In this document: one piece after another, positions 1 to 8,709 of the stretch
Position numbering within the stretch: position 1 is the first letter of the stretch
Layout: each line of letters begins with the position of its first letter
Source of the DNA: CAZMGD01 sp964565705
Lineage (GTDB): Bacteria > Actinomycetota > Acidimicrobiia > Acidimicrobiales > Ilumatobacteraceae
Direction: 5' to 3'
DNA: 19,849 nt
Assembly: GCA_964565705.1 (NCBI GenBank)
Contig: CAZMGD010000078.1
Span: forward strand, 1-19,849
Translations under genes and position numbers: made by a program
Notes under the pieces: model-generated
The model's input: only the letters and a program-made list of their open reading frames with translations
The model's database searches: none
What the model was told of the DNA's origin: nothing

Positions 1-992
1 ATCGACCAGGCGATGAACGTGATCACGGCGGCGGCCGTGGCGATGTAGAACAGCCAGCCGGCGAACCGGTCGGCAAGCACCTGAGCGCGGCTGTTGGACG
101 CTTGTGCTTCGGCCACCAGCCGCTGAATGCCGGCGAGGGCGGTGTTGTCGCCGACTGCGGAGACCCGCACCCGTATCGATGAGTCGGTCGAGACGGTGCC
201 GGCGACCACTCGGTCCCCGACCCCTTTGGCGACGGGCTTGGATTCGCCGGTGATCATCGATTCGTCGAGTTCGGCTTCGCCGTCTTCGATGGTGCCGTCT
301 GCCGGAACCCGGCCCCCCGCCCGGACCAGGACCAGCTGCCCCTCGGCGAGGTCACTGATCGCGACGGTGGAGATCTGACCGCCTTCGACTACTTCGGCGT
401 CGTCGGGGAGCAGCGCGGCGAGGGCAGCGAGGGCGCCTTGGGCTTGACCGATCGCCTTCATCTCCTGCCAGTGCCCGAGCAGCATGATCGTCACGAGCGC
501 AGCGAGCTCCCACCAGAACTCGAGATCGAACCAACCCAGGCTCGACGCCATCGATGACGCCCACGCCACCGTGATGGCCATGGCAATCAGCAACATCATC
601 CCCGGAGCCCGATCGCGAATCTCGTCCACGGCTCCTTTCAGGAACGGCCAACCGCCCCAAAAGAACACGAACGAGCCCAGCACCGGGCCGACCCACGCAA
701 CCCCGGACAGGTCGTAGCCGAACCAGTCCATGATCATCTCGCTCGTCACGACCACGGGGATCGAGACCAGCAGGATCAGCCAGAACCGCCGGCGGAACAC
801 CTCCGGGTCATGTCCAGCGTGCTTGTCATGCCCGCCATGGCCGGCGTGCATGTCGTGACCGCCATGGTCGGTGTGCGCGCCGCCGTGCGGCGTGTCGAGG
901 TCGGTGTCACCTCGCTGGCCCGAGGCTGTTTCCGGACCGGAAGTGGTGGCGAGGTTGCCTGTAGAGCTCTGGTGGTTGGAGTGCTCGGTCAT
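1..992 (-). CDS. copB: CopB-type copper/heavy-metal P1B ATPase, C-terminal part beyond the left edge
   Basis: This membrane pump would export copper or another soft metal using ATP. The visible 330 residues start with a His-rich segment (about residues 36-61, many HGGH/HAGH units) in place of a CxxC domain, which is typical of CopB-type pumps. Hydrophobic segments follow at about 70-88, 99-117, 131-149 and 158-173. An actuator domain carries the TGES motif at 248-251, and another membrane segment begins near 313. The CPC, DKTGT and ATP-binding motifs would lie off the window, so the exact subclass cannot be confirmed. The ATG at 992-990 was chosen because it sits 6 bases after a TATATT box with no Shine-Dalgarno sequence, suggesting a leaderless transcript. 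The gene has its own promoter, separate from the upstream copZ-copA operon on the same strand. Confidence 0.9.
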   Translation of the reverse strand, partial: MTEHSNHQSSTGNLATTSGPETASGQRGDTDLDTPHGGAHTDHGGHDMHAGHGGHDKHAGHDPEVFRRRFWLILLVSIPVVVTSEMIMDWFGYDLSGVAWVGPVLGSFVFFWGGWPFLKGAVDEIRDRAPGMMLLIAMAITVAWASSMASSLGWFDLEFWWELAALVTIMLLGHWQEMKAIGQAQGALAALAALLPDDAEVVEGGQISTVAISDLAEGQLVLVRAGGRVPADGTIEDGEAELDESMITGESKPVAKGVGDRVVAGTVSTDSSIRVRVSAVGDNTALAGIQRLVAEAQASNSRAQVLADRFAGWLFYIATAAAVITFIAWS

Positions 993-996
993 GTCT

Positions 997-1026
997 CTAA
1001 TATACCCCCAGGGGGTATAATGTCAA
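997..1026 (-). promoter_or_regulatory. copB promoter with CsoR-like operator in its spacer
   Basis: On the minus strand TTGACA lies at 1026-1021 and a -10 box (TATATT at 1004-999, or TATTAG at 1002-997) follows after 16 or 18 bases. The spacer holds TATACCCCCAGGGGGTATA (1001-1019), a perfect 19-bp palindrome around one central base. TACCCC/GGGGTA palindromes are the known operator type of the copper-sensing repressor CsoR. Binding here would block RNA polymerase until copper releases the repressor. Confidence 0.8.
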
Positions 1027-1135
1027 GAGTCGTGTGACCTCCTCGGCCCGCGACCGCGAACGCGACATCGGCCCTGGGGCCGTCATCTCAAGTTCAGCGA
1101 TGCTGGCCGTCGGCGCTGACCGCGGGAAGGGGTCT

Positions 1136-1179
1136 GATCGGTGTCGCGGCCAGCACTCTGCGCGTGGTCGCGACCGATC
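1136..1179. terminator. Possible hairpin downstream of copA
   Basis: The arms at 1136-1148 and 1169-1179 (GATCGGT..CGCG against CGCGACCGATC) pair over 11 bp with a 2-base bulge and a 20-base loop. The hairpin lies in the 180-bp gap between the copA stop and the copB promoter. There is no T-run on either side, so a terminator role is only a guess. I see nothing else in this gap. Confidence 0.25.
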
Positions 1180-1206
1180 CCAAAATGACGTCCGGGGACC
1201 GTGTTG

Positions 1207-3498
<2,292 letters not shown>

Positions 3499-3499
3499 C

Positions 3500-4396
3500 T
3501 CAGTGTCCTTCCTCATGGACGTCCACGGCGCCGCCCCCGCCGTGGCCGGTGTCGGCGATGTCGACAGTGAACGAGGCGGTGCGGACCGTGCCACTCAGGG
3601 AGAAGTCGAAGAACAACCGGTACATGCCCGCCGCCGGGAACTCGGCCGTGAACGTCACCGCCGGCGTGCTCTCGTCTGCATTCGGATGCACGTGCAGGTA
3701 GGCGAGATCGCCGGCGCGGATCGCGACGAGGTGACCGGCCGCGCCGAGGTACGGGTCGGTGCGCACGATTTGGCCGTCGAGTGCGACGGTGAAGCTCAGC
3801 TCGCTGTCACCCGACGCCGGGGTGCCGTTCATCGTGACCGTGTACCCGTCGACGGTTGCGACGTTGCTCGCCTTCGGGAGTTCGGCGGCGGCGACCTCAC
3901 CCGCAACGGTGACGTCGGTCCCGAGTGTCAGGTTCGCGCCGCCGGCCGGTTGGAAGTCGGCGAAGACCCGATACGAACCCGGATCGAGCGCTGGAACCTC
4001 GACGGTCCAATGACCTGTCGGGTCGATCGTCGGGTGAAGGTGGAGGTAGTCGACCATGTTGCGCGACAGCACGATCAGGTGGAGCGGACGCTCGTGCAGC
4101 TCATCGAACGCGGTCACAGTTTCCCCGTCCTCAGCGACGATCGCGAACCCCAATGCTGTCGCCTCGCCCCCAGAGACGACGGCGTCGTCCAGGGCGAGCC
4201 GGTATCCGCCCTCGGCGATCGCGAGACCTCGTGGGTGTTCTGCGGCCTCGACCGGGTCCGGGCCGTCATGCGCGTCGTGCGTAGCGCTGTCGGAGCCGAC
4301 GTCGATCGGGCCCACCGCCGCCCCGACCGCCGCCGCCGTACCGAATCCAACGGCCACGACAGCGGCAAAGGCGGCGAGCTTGCCCGCCGTGTTCAT
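3500..4396 (-). CDS. Secreted His-rich protein with duplicated H-x-H domain, copper operon
   Basis: The 298-residue product starts with a hydrophobic, Ala-rich signal or anchor segment (about 5-30), so it probably acts outside the membrane. A His-containing linker (40-54) leads into two related beta-rich repeats. Repeat 1 has His106 and YLHLHP (His119, His121). Repeat 2 has His222 and YLHVHP (His235, His237). The 13-residue spacing is identical in both, and each continues into a similar RVFADF / RLFFDF strand (143-148, 260-265). The C-terminus is Gly/His-rich (284-298). I do not recognise a named family. From its position between copZ and copA I infer extracytoplasmic copper binding or delivery. 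The start overlaps the copZ stop as ATGA, and its stop is one base from copA, indicating translational coupling. There is no cysteine or CxxC motif. Confidence 0.88.
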   Translation of the reverse strand: MNTAGKLAAFAAVVAVGFGTAAAVGAAVGPIDVGSDSATHDAHDGPDPVEAAEHPRGLAIAEGGYRLALDDAVVSGGEATALGFAIVAEDGETVTAFDELHERPLHLIVLSRNMVDYLHLHPTIDPTGHWTVEVPALDPGSYRVFADFQPAGGANLTLGTDVTVAGEVAAAELPKASNVATVDGYTVTMNGTPASGDSELSFTVALDGQIVRTDPYLGAAGHLVAIRAGDLAYLHVHPNADESTPAVTFTAEFPAAGMYRLFFDFSLSGTVRTASFTVDIADTGHGGGGAVDVHEEGH

Positions 4397-4602
4397 GGCG
4401 TCACTTCGTATCCGGCCTCATCCACCGCGGCCGCGAACTGAACGGGATCTACCGGTCCATCTGATTCGACCGTCACGGCACCGCTGGCCAGATCGACATC
4501 CACATGTGTGACGTGGACGAGCTTGGACACTTCCTCGGTGACCGCGGCAACACAGTGCCCGCAGGTCATGCCGGTGACGGTGAAGGTCGTGGTGGTGTTC
4601 AT
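4393..4602 (-). CDS. copZ: CopZ-like copper chaperone
   Basis: This is a 69-residue stand-alone heavy-metal-associated domain. The metal site is GMTCGHC (Cys14, Cys17), followed by the usual beta-alpha-beta pattern and ending in a DEAGYEV strand. Such cytosolic chaperones carry Cu(I) to CopA and to the CsoR repressor. The ATG at 4602-4600 is preceded by AAGGAG at a good distance. A longer reading to 4653 would add 17 residues with no domain content. It is the first gene of the operon, with a leader of about 74 bases from the predicted transcription start, and its stop overlaps the next start in an ATGA. Confidence 0.93.
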   Translation of the reverse strand: MNTTTTFTVTGMTCGHCVAAVTEEVSKLVHVTHVDVDLASGAVTVESDGPVDPVQFAAAVDEAGYEVTP

Positions 4603-4659
4603 GGACTGTCTCCTTGAGAAACCTGCGGTGTGGCTTGGTGCACACGTCTGCAAACATGA

Positions 4660-4674
4660 TACCCCCGGGGGGTA
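4660..4674. promoter_or_regulatory. Second CsoR-like operator of the copZ operon
   Basis: TACCCCCGGGGGGTA is a perfect palindrome around its central base at 4667. It lies just downstream of the predicted transcription start (about 4676). Its centre is 31 bp from that of the first operator, about three helical turns, so two repressor oligomers could bind on the same face. Confidence 0.65.
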
Positions 4675-4682
4675 AGGTTCGT

Positions 4683-4711
4683 ACTGTACATACCCCCAGG
4701 AGGTATGTCAA
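4683..4711 (-). promoter_or_regulatory. copZ operon promoter with CsoR-like operator in its spacer
   Basis: On the minus strand TTGACA (4711-4706) is followed by a 17-base spacer and TACAGT (4688-4683). The operator ACATACCCCCAGGAGGTATGT (4688-4708) is a 21-bp palindrome with one mismatch and fills the spacer, as in the copB promoter. Confidence 0.8.
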
Positions 4712-5183
4712 GACCCACTGTCCGTGGCGGTGTTGCCCACCGGTGAGGCGGAAACAAACCGTCTCAGTCGCGGCGCGCCAGCGACTGTTTGACACGACCA
4801 GATCGAGCCACCGGCGCGAAACGACCGATGCATCCGAAACAGGGCTCGCACTCGCGCCGCCCAAACGGCGATTGAGCGCGCGTTCATCATTGATCAGGTG
4901 GGCAACCGGAGGAGTCGCTGTCGATCGCTTGGTGGCACGTCGCACGCTTAACCGGGGATGCGGGCGTTGGCATCTGATGACGACGTTGGTTGTCGACGGG
5001 TGAGTTGCCCGAAACTGACGTCGAAAGCGACGCTGATTCCGTCCGACAGATCGCGAATGGACGGGGGTATCGACCCCCCTGCACCGATTGCGAAGGTCCT
5101 GGTCAGAGGCACCTCACGAGGTGCCCTCTGCTGGGGGGAATCTTGCGCCCTTGGCCAAAAATGGCCTCTGACCTGGTGTTTTG
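4712..5183. other. Gene-poor stretch between copper cluster and tmRNA, with ssrA-like fragments
   Basis: I find no convincing coding gene here. The readable frames are short, lack ribosome sites and lack family motifs. Three short segments resemble the neighbouring tmRNA gene. Positions 5010-5026 match the tmRNA 5' end (5544-5560) at 16 of 17 bases in the same orientation. Positions 5130-5142 match its 3' end (5188-5200) at 13 of 13 in the same orientation. Positions 5057-5081 resemble its T-arm in inverted orientation, with the first 12 bases identical. These may be scars of integration or rearrangement at ssrA. Confidence 0.5.
5104..5130. terminator. Hairpin downstream of tmRNA
   Basis: The arms 5104-5114 and 5119-5130 pair over 11 bp with one bulged C and a 4-base loop. 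The hairpin lies 54 bases past the tmRNA 3' end. It has no T-run, so it is either a terminator of the T-less kind or simply structured DNA. A weaker GGCCA...TGGCC hairpin lies between it and the tmRNA, near 5153-5165. Confidence 0.4.
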
Positions 5184-5572
5184 TGGAGCTGGGGGGAATC
5201 GAACCCCCGTCCATCAGGCGGTGGACGACCGCGCTACGACCATTCCCGACTTCGAGGCTGACGCAACCTCACCGGCGGGTCGGTTGGCGCCGAGGCGGAC
5301 CTCGGCACCAGCGGCCCGGCTTTCCGGACGGTCAGCAGTCTTTCCTGCCGTCAGCGGTCTTTCCCACTGTCATCCTCCGCTTCTGTTGCCGGGCTGCGGT
5401 GGATCGGCCCCGTGTGGCATTGCTGCTCACGATGTCTCTCGGATCACCTGAAGATCAGGCGGCGAGAGCGAACTGCTCGTTGGCAATTCTTTGGTTTGCC
5501 CCGTTTCACGAGTCTGAGCAACTCGGGTCGCACGTCCGGCCAGCGAAACTGATGTCGAAACCTGTCAGCCCC
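5184..5572 (-). ncRNA. ssrA: Transfer-messenger RNA (tmRNA, SsrA)
   Basis: tmRNA rescues stalled ribosomes by acting first as alanyl-tRNA and then as a short message that adds a degradation tag. The 5' end GGGGCTG (5572-5566) pairs with CAGCTCC (5191-5185) to form a 7-bp acceptor stem with one G-U. The 3' side has the T-arm GGGGG-TTCGATT-CCCCC. The tag frame at 5499-5455 begins with a GCA resume codon, encodes ANQRIANEQFALAA and ends in TGA; the -ALAA end is the usual protease signal. The discriminator A at 5184 is followed by CAA, so the terminal CCA is not encoded and must be added by tRNA nucleotidyltransferase. A TAACCT box at 5598-5593 is a possible -10, implying a short leader removed by RNase P. 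The protein partner SmpB is encoded 2.1 kb away. Confidence 0.96.
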
Positions 5573-5667
5573 ATTGGTTGGATGCGTGGTCCAGGTTACC
5601 GGTCGGTTGCACCCGCACGCTGCTCGTTTCCTACGCTGGCGACTCCACGTCACCCAAGGGGAGAACC

Positions 5668-6138
5668 ATGGCCATCAAGTTCGACGACATCGACGGGCTC
5701 AACGCGGTCGCGTCCACGGAGTTCGGCGAGTGGGGACCAGAGGTCGTGGTCACCCAGGAGATGATCAACCAGTTCGCCGACCTGACGGGCGACCACCAGT
5801 GGATCCACATCGACGTGGAGCGGGCGAAGAAGGAGTCGCCGTTCGGCGGTCCGATCGCCCACGGCTTCCTCACGCTGTCGCTGGTGCCGGCGCTCAACCC
5901 GACGGCCGGCATCTCGATCGAGGGACACGCCAACGCCGCCAACTACGGCGCCGGCAGCCTGCGGTTCATCGCTCCGGTGCCCGCCGGATCGACCATCCAC
6001 GCTCGCAACCGGCTCGTCTCGGCGGAGGCCCGCCCCGCCGGCACCCTGGTGACGACGGAGATCGCCGTGCACGTCAAGGGCAACGAGAAGCCCTCGGTGC
6101 TCTACAACATGCTGATCATGTACATGCCACCCCGCTGA
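5668..6138 (+). CDS. MaoC-like hot-dog dehydratase/hydratase
   Basis: The 156-residue product is a single hot-dog-fold domain of the MaoC / (R)-specific enoyl-CoA hydratase family. The catalytic pair is Asp42 and His47 in GDHQWIHID, followed by the FGGPIAHG segment (59-66) that closes the active site. Family members hydrate trans-2-enoyl-CoA in the cytoplasm; the chain length of the substrate cannot be told from sequence. I chose the ATG at 5668 because AAGGGGAG lies just upstream, whereas a longer reading from 5578 runs toward the tmRNA gene. A TACGCT box at 5632-5637 may be its -10. It is divergent from the tmRNA gene and convergent with the next gene, with only 6 bases between the stops. 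Confidence 0.9.
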   Translation: MAIKFDDIDGLNAVASTEFGEWGPEVVVTQEMINQFADLTGDHQWIHIDVERAKKESPFGGPIAHGFLTLSLVPALNPTAGISIEGHANAANYGAGSLRFIAPVPAGSTIHARNRLVSAEARPAGTLVTTEIAVHVKGNEKPSVLYNMLIMYMPPR

Positions 6139-6144
6139 GGCGCG

Positions 6145-7653
6145 CTACAGGAACGTGACGCCCTGGGCGAGCGGCAGATCGTCCGAGTAGTTGACCGTCG
6201 TGGTGGCGCGGCGCATGTACGCCTTCCAGGAGTCGCTGCCCGCCTCGCGGCCACCACCCGTCGCCTTCTCACCCCCGAACGCGCCCCCGATCTCCGCGCC
6301 CGACGGGCCGATGTTGACGTTGACGATCCCGCAGTCGCTACCCGCCGGCCCGCAGAACCGCTCGGCCTCGCGCACATCGGTGGTGAAGATCGACGACGCC
6401 AGACCCTGCGGCACCGCGTTGTTCAACGCGATCGCCTCGTCGAGGTCGTCGTACTCGACCGCATACAGGAGTGGACCGAACGTCTCGCGATGCATCACCG
6501 CGGTCTGCGACGGCATCCGCACCAGCGCCGGACGCACATACGCCGCCTCGGGCGCCACGTCCTCCAACACGCGCTCGCCACCGGCGATGAGCACGCCACC
6601 AGCGTCGGAGGCCTCGGCGATCGATGCTCGGAGCGCCTCGAGTGACGGCAGGCCGATCAACGGACCGACCAGCGTGCCGTCCGCCAACGGATCGCCGATC
6701 GCCAGCGACTCGTACGCCGCACCCAACCGGTCGAGCAACTCCTCCGCCACCGATCGGTGGACGATGAGTCGCCGCAGGCTGGTGCACCGTTGACCGGCCG
6801 TGCCCGCAGCCGCGAACACGATCCCCCGCACTGCGAGATCGAGATCGGCCGACGGCGCGACGATCGCCGCGTTGTTGCCACCGAGCTCCAGCAGGCTCCG
6901 GCCGAGGCGAGCCGCCACGATAGGCGCCAGCGCCTCCCCCATCGCCGTCGACCCCGTGGCCGACATCAGCGGGATCCGCGTGTCGGCCGCGAGCGTCACT
7001 GCCTGTTCCGCGCCACCCAGCACGACCTGCGTCACCGCGCCAGGTACGTCCATCGAGACGGCGGCCCTGCGCAACAACCCATCGCACGCGATCGCGACCA
7101 GCGACGTCTTGTCGCTCGGCTTCCAGATCACGGGATCGCCACACACGAGAGCAATCGCCGCGTTCCACGACCACACCGCCGCCGGGAAGTTGAACGCCGT
7201 GACGACGGCGACCGGCCCGAGCGGTTGCCACGCCTCGGTCAGCCGGTGCGATGGACGCTCGGACGCGATCGATCGCCCATACAGCTGGCGTGAGAGACCG
7301 ACGGCGAAGTCGCAGATGTCGACGACCTCCTGGATCTCGCCGCGCGCTTCGCTGCGGATCTTGCCGGCCTCGATGCTGACCAGCGTGGCCAGATCGTCGA
7401 TGTGCTCCCGAGCCATGTTCCCGAACCGCCGCACCAGCTCGCCGCGCACCGGCGCCGGTGTCGTCCGCCAGATCGCGAACGCGTCGACGGCGGCACCCAC
7501 GATCTCGTCGATGTCGTCCGTTCGCCGCAACCCACCGAGCCCAGCACCGGTGATCGGCGTCCGCGTCGGCAGGTCGCCATCGGCGGCCTCGACGCCGCAC
7601 TGCGCCAGCGCCCTCGCAGCCAGCACCCGGACTTGTTGCGTGTTCGGCAGCAC
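6145..7653 (-). CDS. ALDH7-family semialdehyde dehydrogenase (probable L-piperidine-6-carboxylate / aminoadipate semialdehyde dehydrogenase)
   Basis: This 502-residue NAD(P)-dependent aldehyde dehydrogenase is close to the family's normal length. It shows the cofactor-binding FNFPAAVWSWN segment and WKPS (Lys178), the general-base Glu256 in ELGGNN, and the catalytic Cys290 in GQRCTS. The C-terminal stretch NVNIGPSGAEIGGAFGGEK, followed by ATGGGREAGSD, is diagnostic of the ALDH7 (antiquitin) family, whose bacterial members oxidise alpha-aminoadipate semialdehyde in lysine breakdown. No other lysine-degradation gene is visible, so the substrate rests on family membership. The start is a GTG at 7653-7651 with a weak GGTGAG site. 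No other in-frame start keeps the N-terminal domain. It lies 35 bases after smpB on the same strand and may be read through from it. Confidence 0.92.
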   Translation of the reverse strand: MLPNTQQVRVLAARALAQCGVEAADGDLPTRTPITGAGLGGLRRTDDIDEIVGAAVDAFAIWRTTPAPVRGELVRRFGNMAREHIDDLATLVSIEAGKIRSEARGEIQEVVDICDFAVGLSRQLYGRSIASERPSHRLTEAWQPLGPVAVVTAFNFPAAVWSWNAAIALVCGDPVIWKPSDKTSLVAIACDGLLRRAAVSMDVPGAVTQVVLGGAEQAVTLAADTRIPLMSATGSTAMGEALAPIVAARLGRSLLELGGNNAAIVAPSADLDLAVRGIVFAAAGTAGQRCTSLRRLIVHRSVAEELLDRLGAAYESLAIGDPLADGTLVGPLIGLPSLEALRASIAEASDAGGVLIAGGERVLEDVAPEAAYVRPALVRMPSQTAVMHRETFGPLLYAVEYDDLDEAIALNNAVPQGLASSIFTTDVREAERFCGPAGSDCGIVNVNIGPSGAEIGGAFGGEKATGGGREAGSDSWKAYMRRATTTVNYSDDLPLAQGVTFL

Positions 7654-7688
7654 CGACTCACCGTATGCCGCCCTGCCGGGCCGTCGGG

Positions 7689-8180
7689 TCAGTCGCGGCC
7701 CTTGCGGGCGCGGCCCATCGCCCGCTCGATCTCGCGCTGGGAGTCACGCTCGGCGATCGCCTGGCGCTTGTCGGCCTTCTTGCGGCCGTGGGCCACGGCA
7801 AGCTCGATCTTGGCCCGGCCATCCTTGAAGTAGAGGCGCAGCGGCACGAGCGCGACGTGCTCCTGCTGCACCCTGGCCTGCAGTTTGTTGACCTCGGCCC
7901 GGTGCAGCAGCAGCTTGCGCGGGCGGTTCGGGTCGTGCGAGCCGAAGCCGATCGCGAACTTGAACGGGGCGATGTGCATGCCCTCCAGCCACAGCTCGTT
8001 GCGGTTGAACCTGGCATAGGAGTCCGACAGCTGCACGTTGCCCTCGCGCAGGCTCTTCACCTCGCTGCCGGTCAGCACGAGGCCGGCCTCCACCGTGTCG
8101 AGCACGGTGTACTCGTGGCGAGCACGGCGGTTGCTGGCGATCACCCGATTGTTCGGCGTGGACTTGGTCGCGGCGGCCAT
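7689..8180 (-). CDS. smpB: SsrA-binding protein SmpB
   Basis: The 163-residue SmpB binds the tRNA-like end of tmRNA and delivers it to stalled ribosomes. The hallmark NRRARHEYTVLDTVEAGLVL and TGSEVKSLREGN segments lie near the N-terminus, followed by SYA and the LLLHRAEV segment. The basic C-terminal tail starting GRKKADKR would enter the mRNA channel; the usual aromatic residue before DKR is Ala here. The ATG at 8180-8178 has no Shine-Dalgarno sequence. A TACCCT box (8196-8191) ends 10 bases upstream, so the transcript may be nearly leaderless. It is divergent from mec across a 35-bp gap. Confidence 0.97.
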   Translation of the reverse strand: MAAATKSTPNNRVIASNRRARHEYTVLDTVEAGLVLTGSEVKSLREGNVQLSDSYARFNRNELWLEGMHIAPFKFAIGFGSHDPNRPRKLLLHRAEVNKLQARVQQEHVALVPLRLYFKDGRAKIELAVAHGRKKADKRQAIAERDSQREIERAMGRARKGRD

Positions 8181-8190
8181 GGGGTCAGCC

Positions 8191-8206
8191 AGGGTACCGC
8201 TACGGT
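8191..8206. promoter_or_regulatory. Divergent -10 boxes for smpB and mec
   Basis: The 35-bp gap between the two starts contains AGGGTA at 8191-8196 (TACCCT on the minus strand, for smpB) and TACGGT at 8201-8206 (plus strand, for mec). Each fits TAnnnT and ends 9-10 bases from its start codon. No clear -35 is seen for either, and those regions would fall inside the opposite gene. Confidence 0.4.
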
Positions 8207-8215
8207 CCCGGACCG

Positions 8216-8635
8216 ATGTTGCGGATACCCGAGCCCCTGCTGGCCCAGATGGCCGCCCACGCCTACGACTGCTACCCCGAGGAGATGTGCGGGTTGATCG
8301 CCGGGCCCGCCCCGAACGACACGACCACCGAGACCGTCGACGTGCACCACTTCTATCCGTGTACCAACGCGGCAGCGTCGGCGATGGTCTACACGGTCGA
8401 ACCTCGCGAGCACCTCCGAGCGGAGATCGACGCCGAAGACCACGGCTGGGAGATCTTGGGGGTGGTGCACAGCCACACCCACACCGAGCCCTTCCCGAGC
8501 CCGACCGACGTGGCCCAGGCGCCCGACCCCGCGTGGCACTACGTCATCGTCAGCCTGAAGCGGGACGCGCCCGAGACCCGCAGCTACCGGATCGTCGATG
8601 GCGAGATCACCGAGGAACCGATCGAGCCCACCTGA
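8216..8635 (+). CDS. mec: Mec-type JAMM/MPN+ zinc metalloprotease (M67 family)
   Basis: The 139-residue product carries a complete JAMM zinc site: an N-terminal Glu in PEEMCGL (22-23), then His85-Ser-His87, Ser95 and Asp98 in the pattern H-S-H-x7-S-x2-D. In mycobacteria the Mec protease releases cysteine from the C-terminus of the sulfur carrier CysO after CysM has built it there. The neighbour 74 bases downstream is cysM, which supports the same role here. The usual cysO gene is not between them. The ATG at 8216 has no ribosome site and follows a TACGGT box by 9 bases. Confidence 0.88.
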   Translation: MLRIPEPLLAQMAAHAYDCYPEEMCGLIAGPAPNDTTTETVDVHHFYPCTNAAASAMVYTVEPREHLRAEIDAEDHGWEILGVVHSHTHTEPFPSPTDVAQAPDPAWHYVIVSLKRDAPETRSYRIVDGEITEEPIEPT

Positions 8636-8709
8636 ACCTCCACGGGTACAATCCCGACACGCTCCGTCGACAATCGGCGGCGCGCCCGATCCCGAGGAGC
8701 TCGACAAGC

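Noticed and set aside
4418..4945. Minus-strand frame of 175 codons crossing the copZ promoter
   Set aside because: It overlaps the operators and copZ in another frame, has no ribosome site and no recognisable domain.
5057..5085. Possible tRNA T-arm in the plus strand
   Set aside because: The loop reads TATCGAC instead of TTCGAnn and no cloverleaf can be drawn around it; it is better explained as an inverted piece resembling the tmRNA T-arm.
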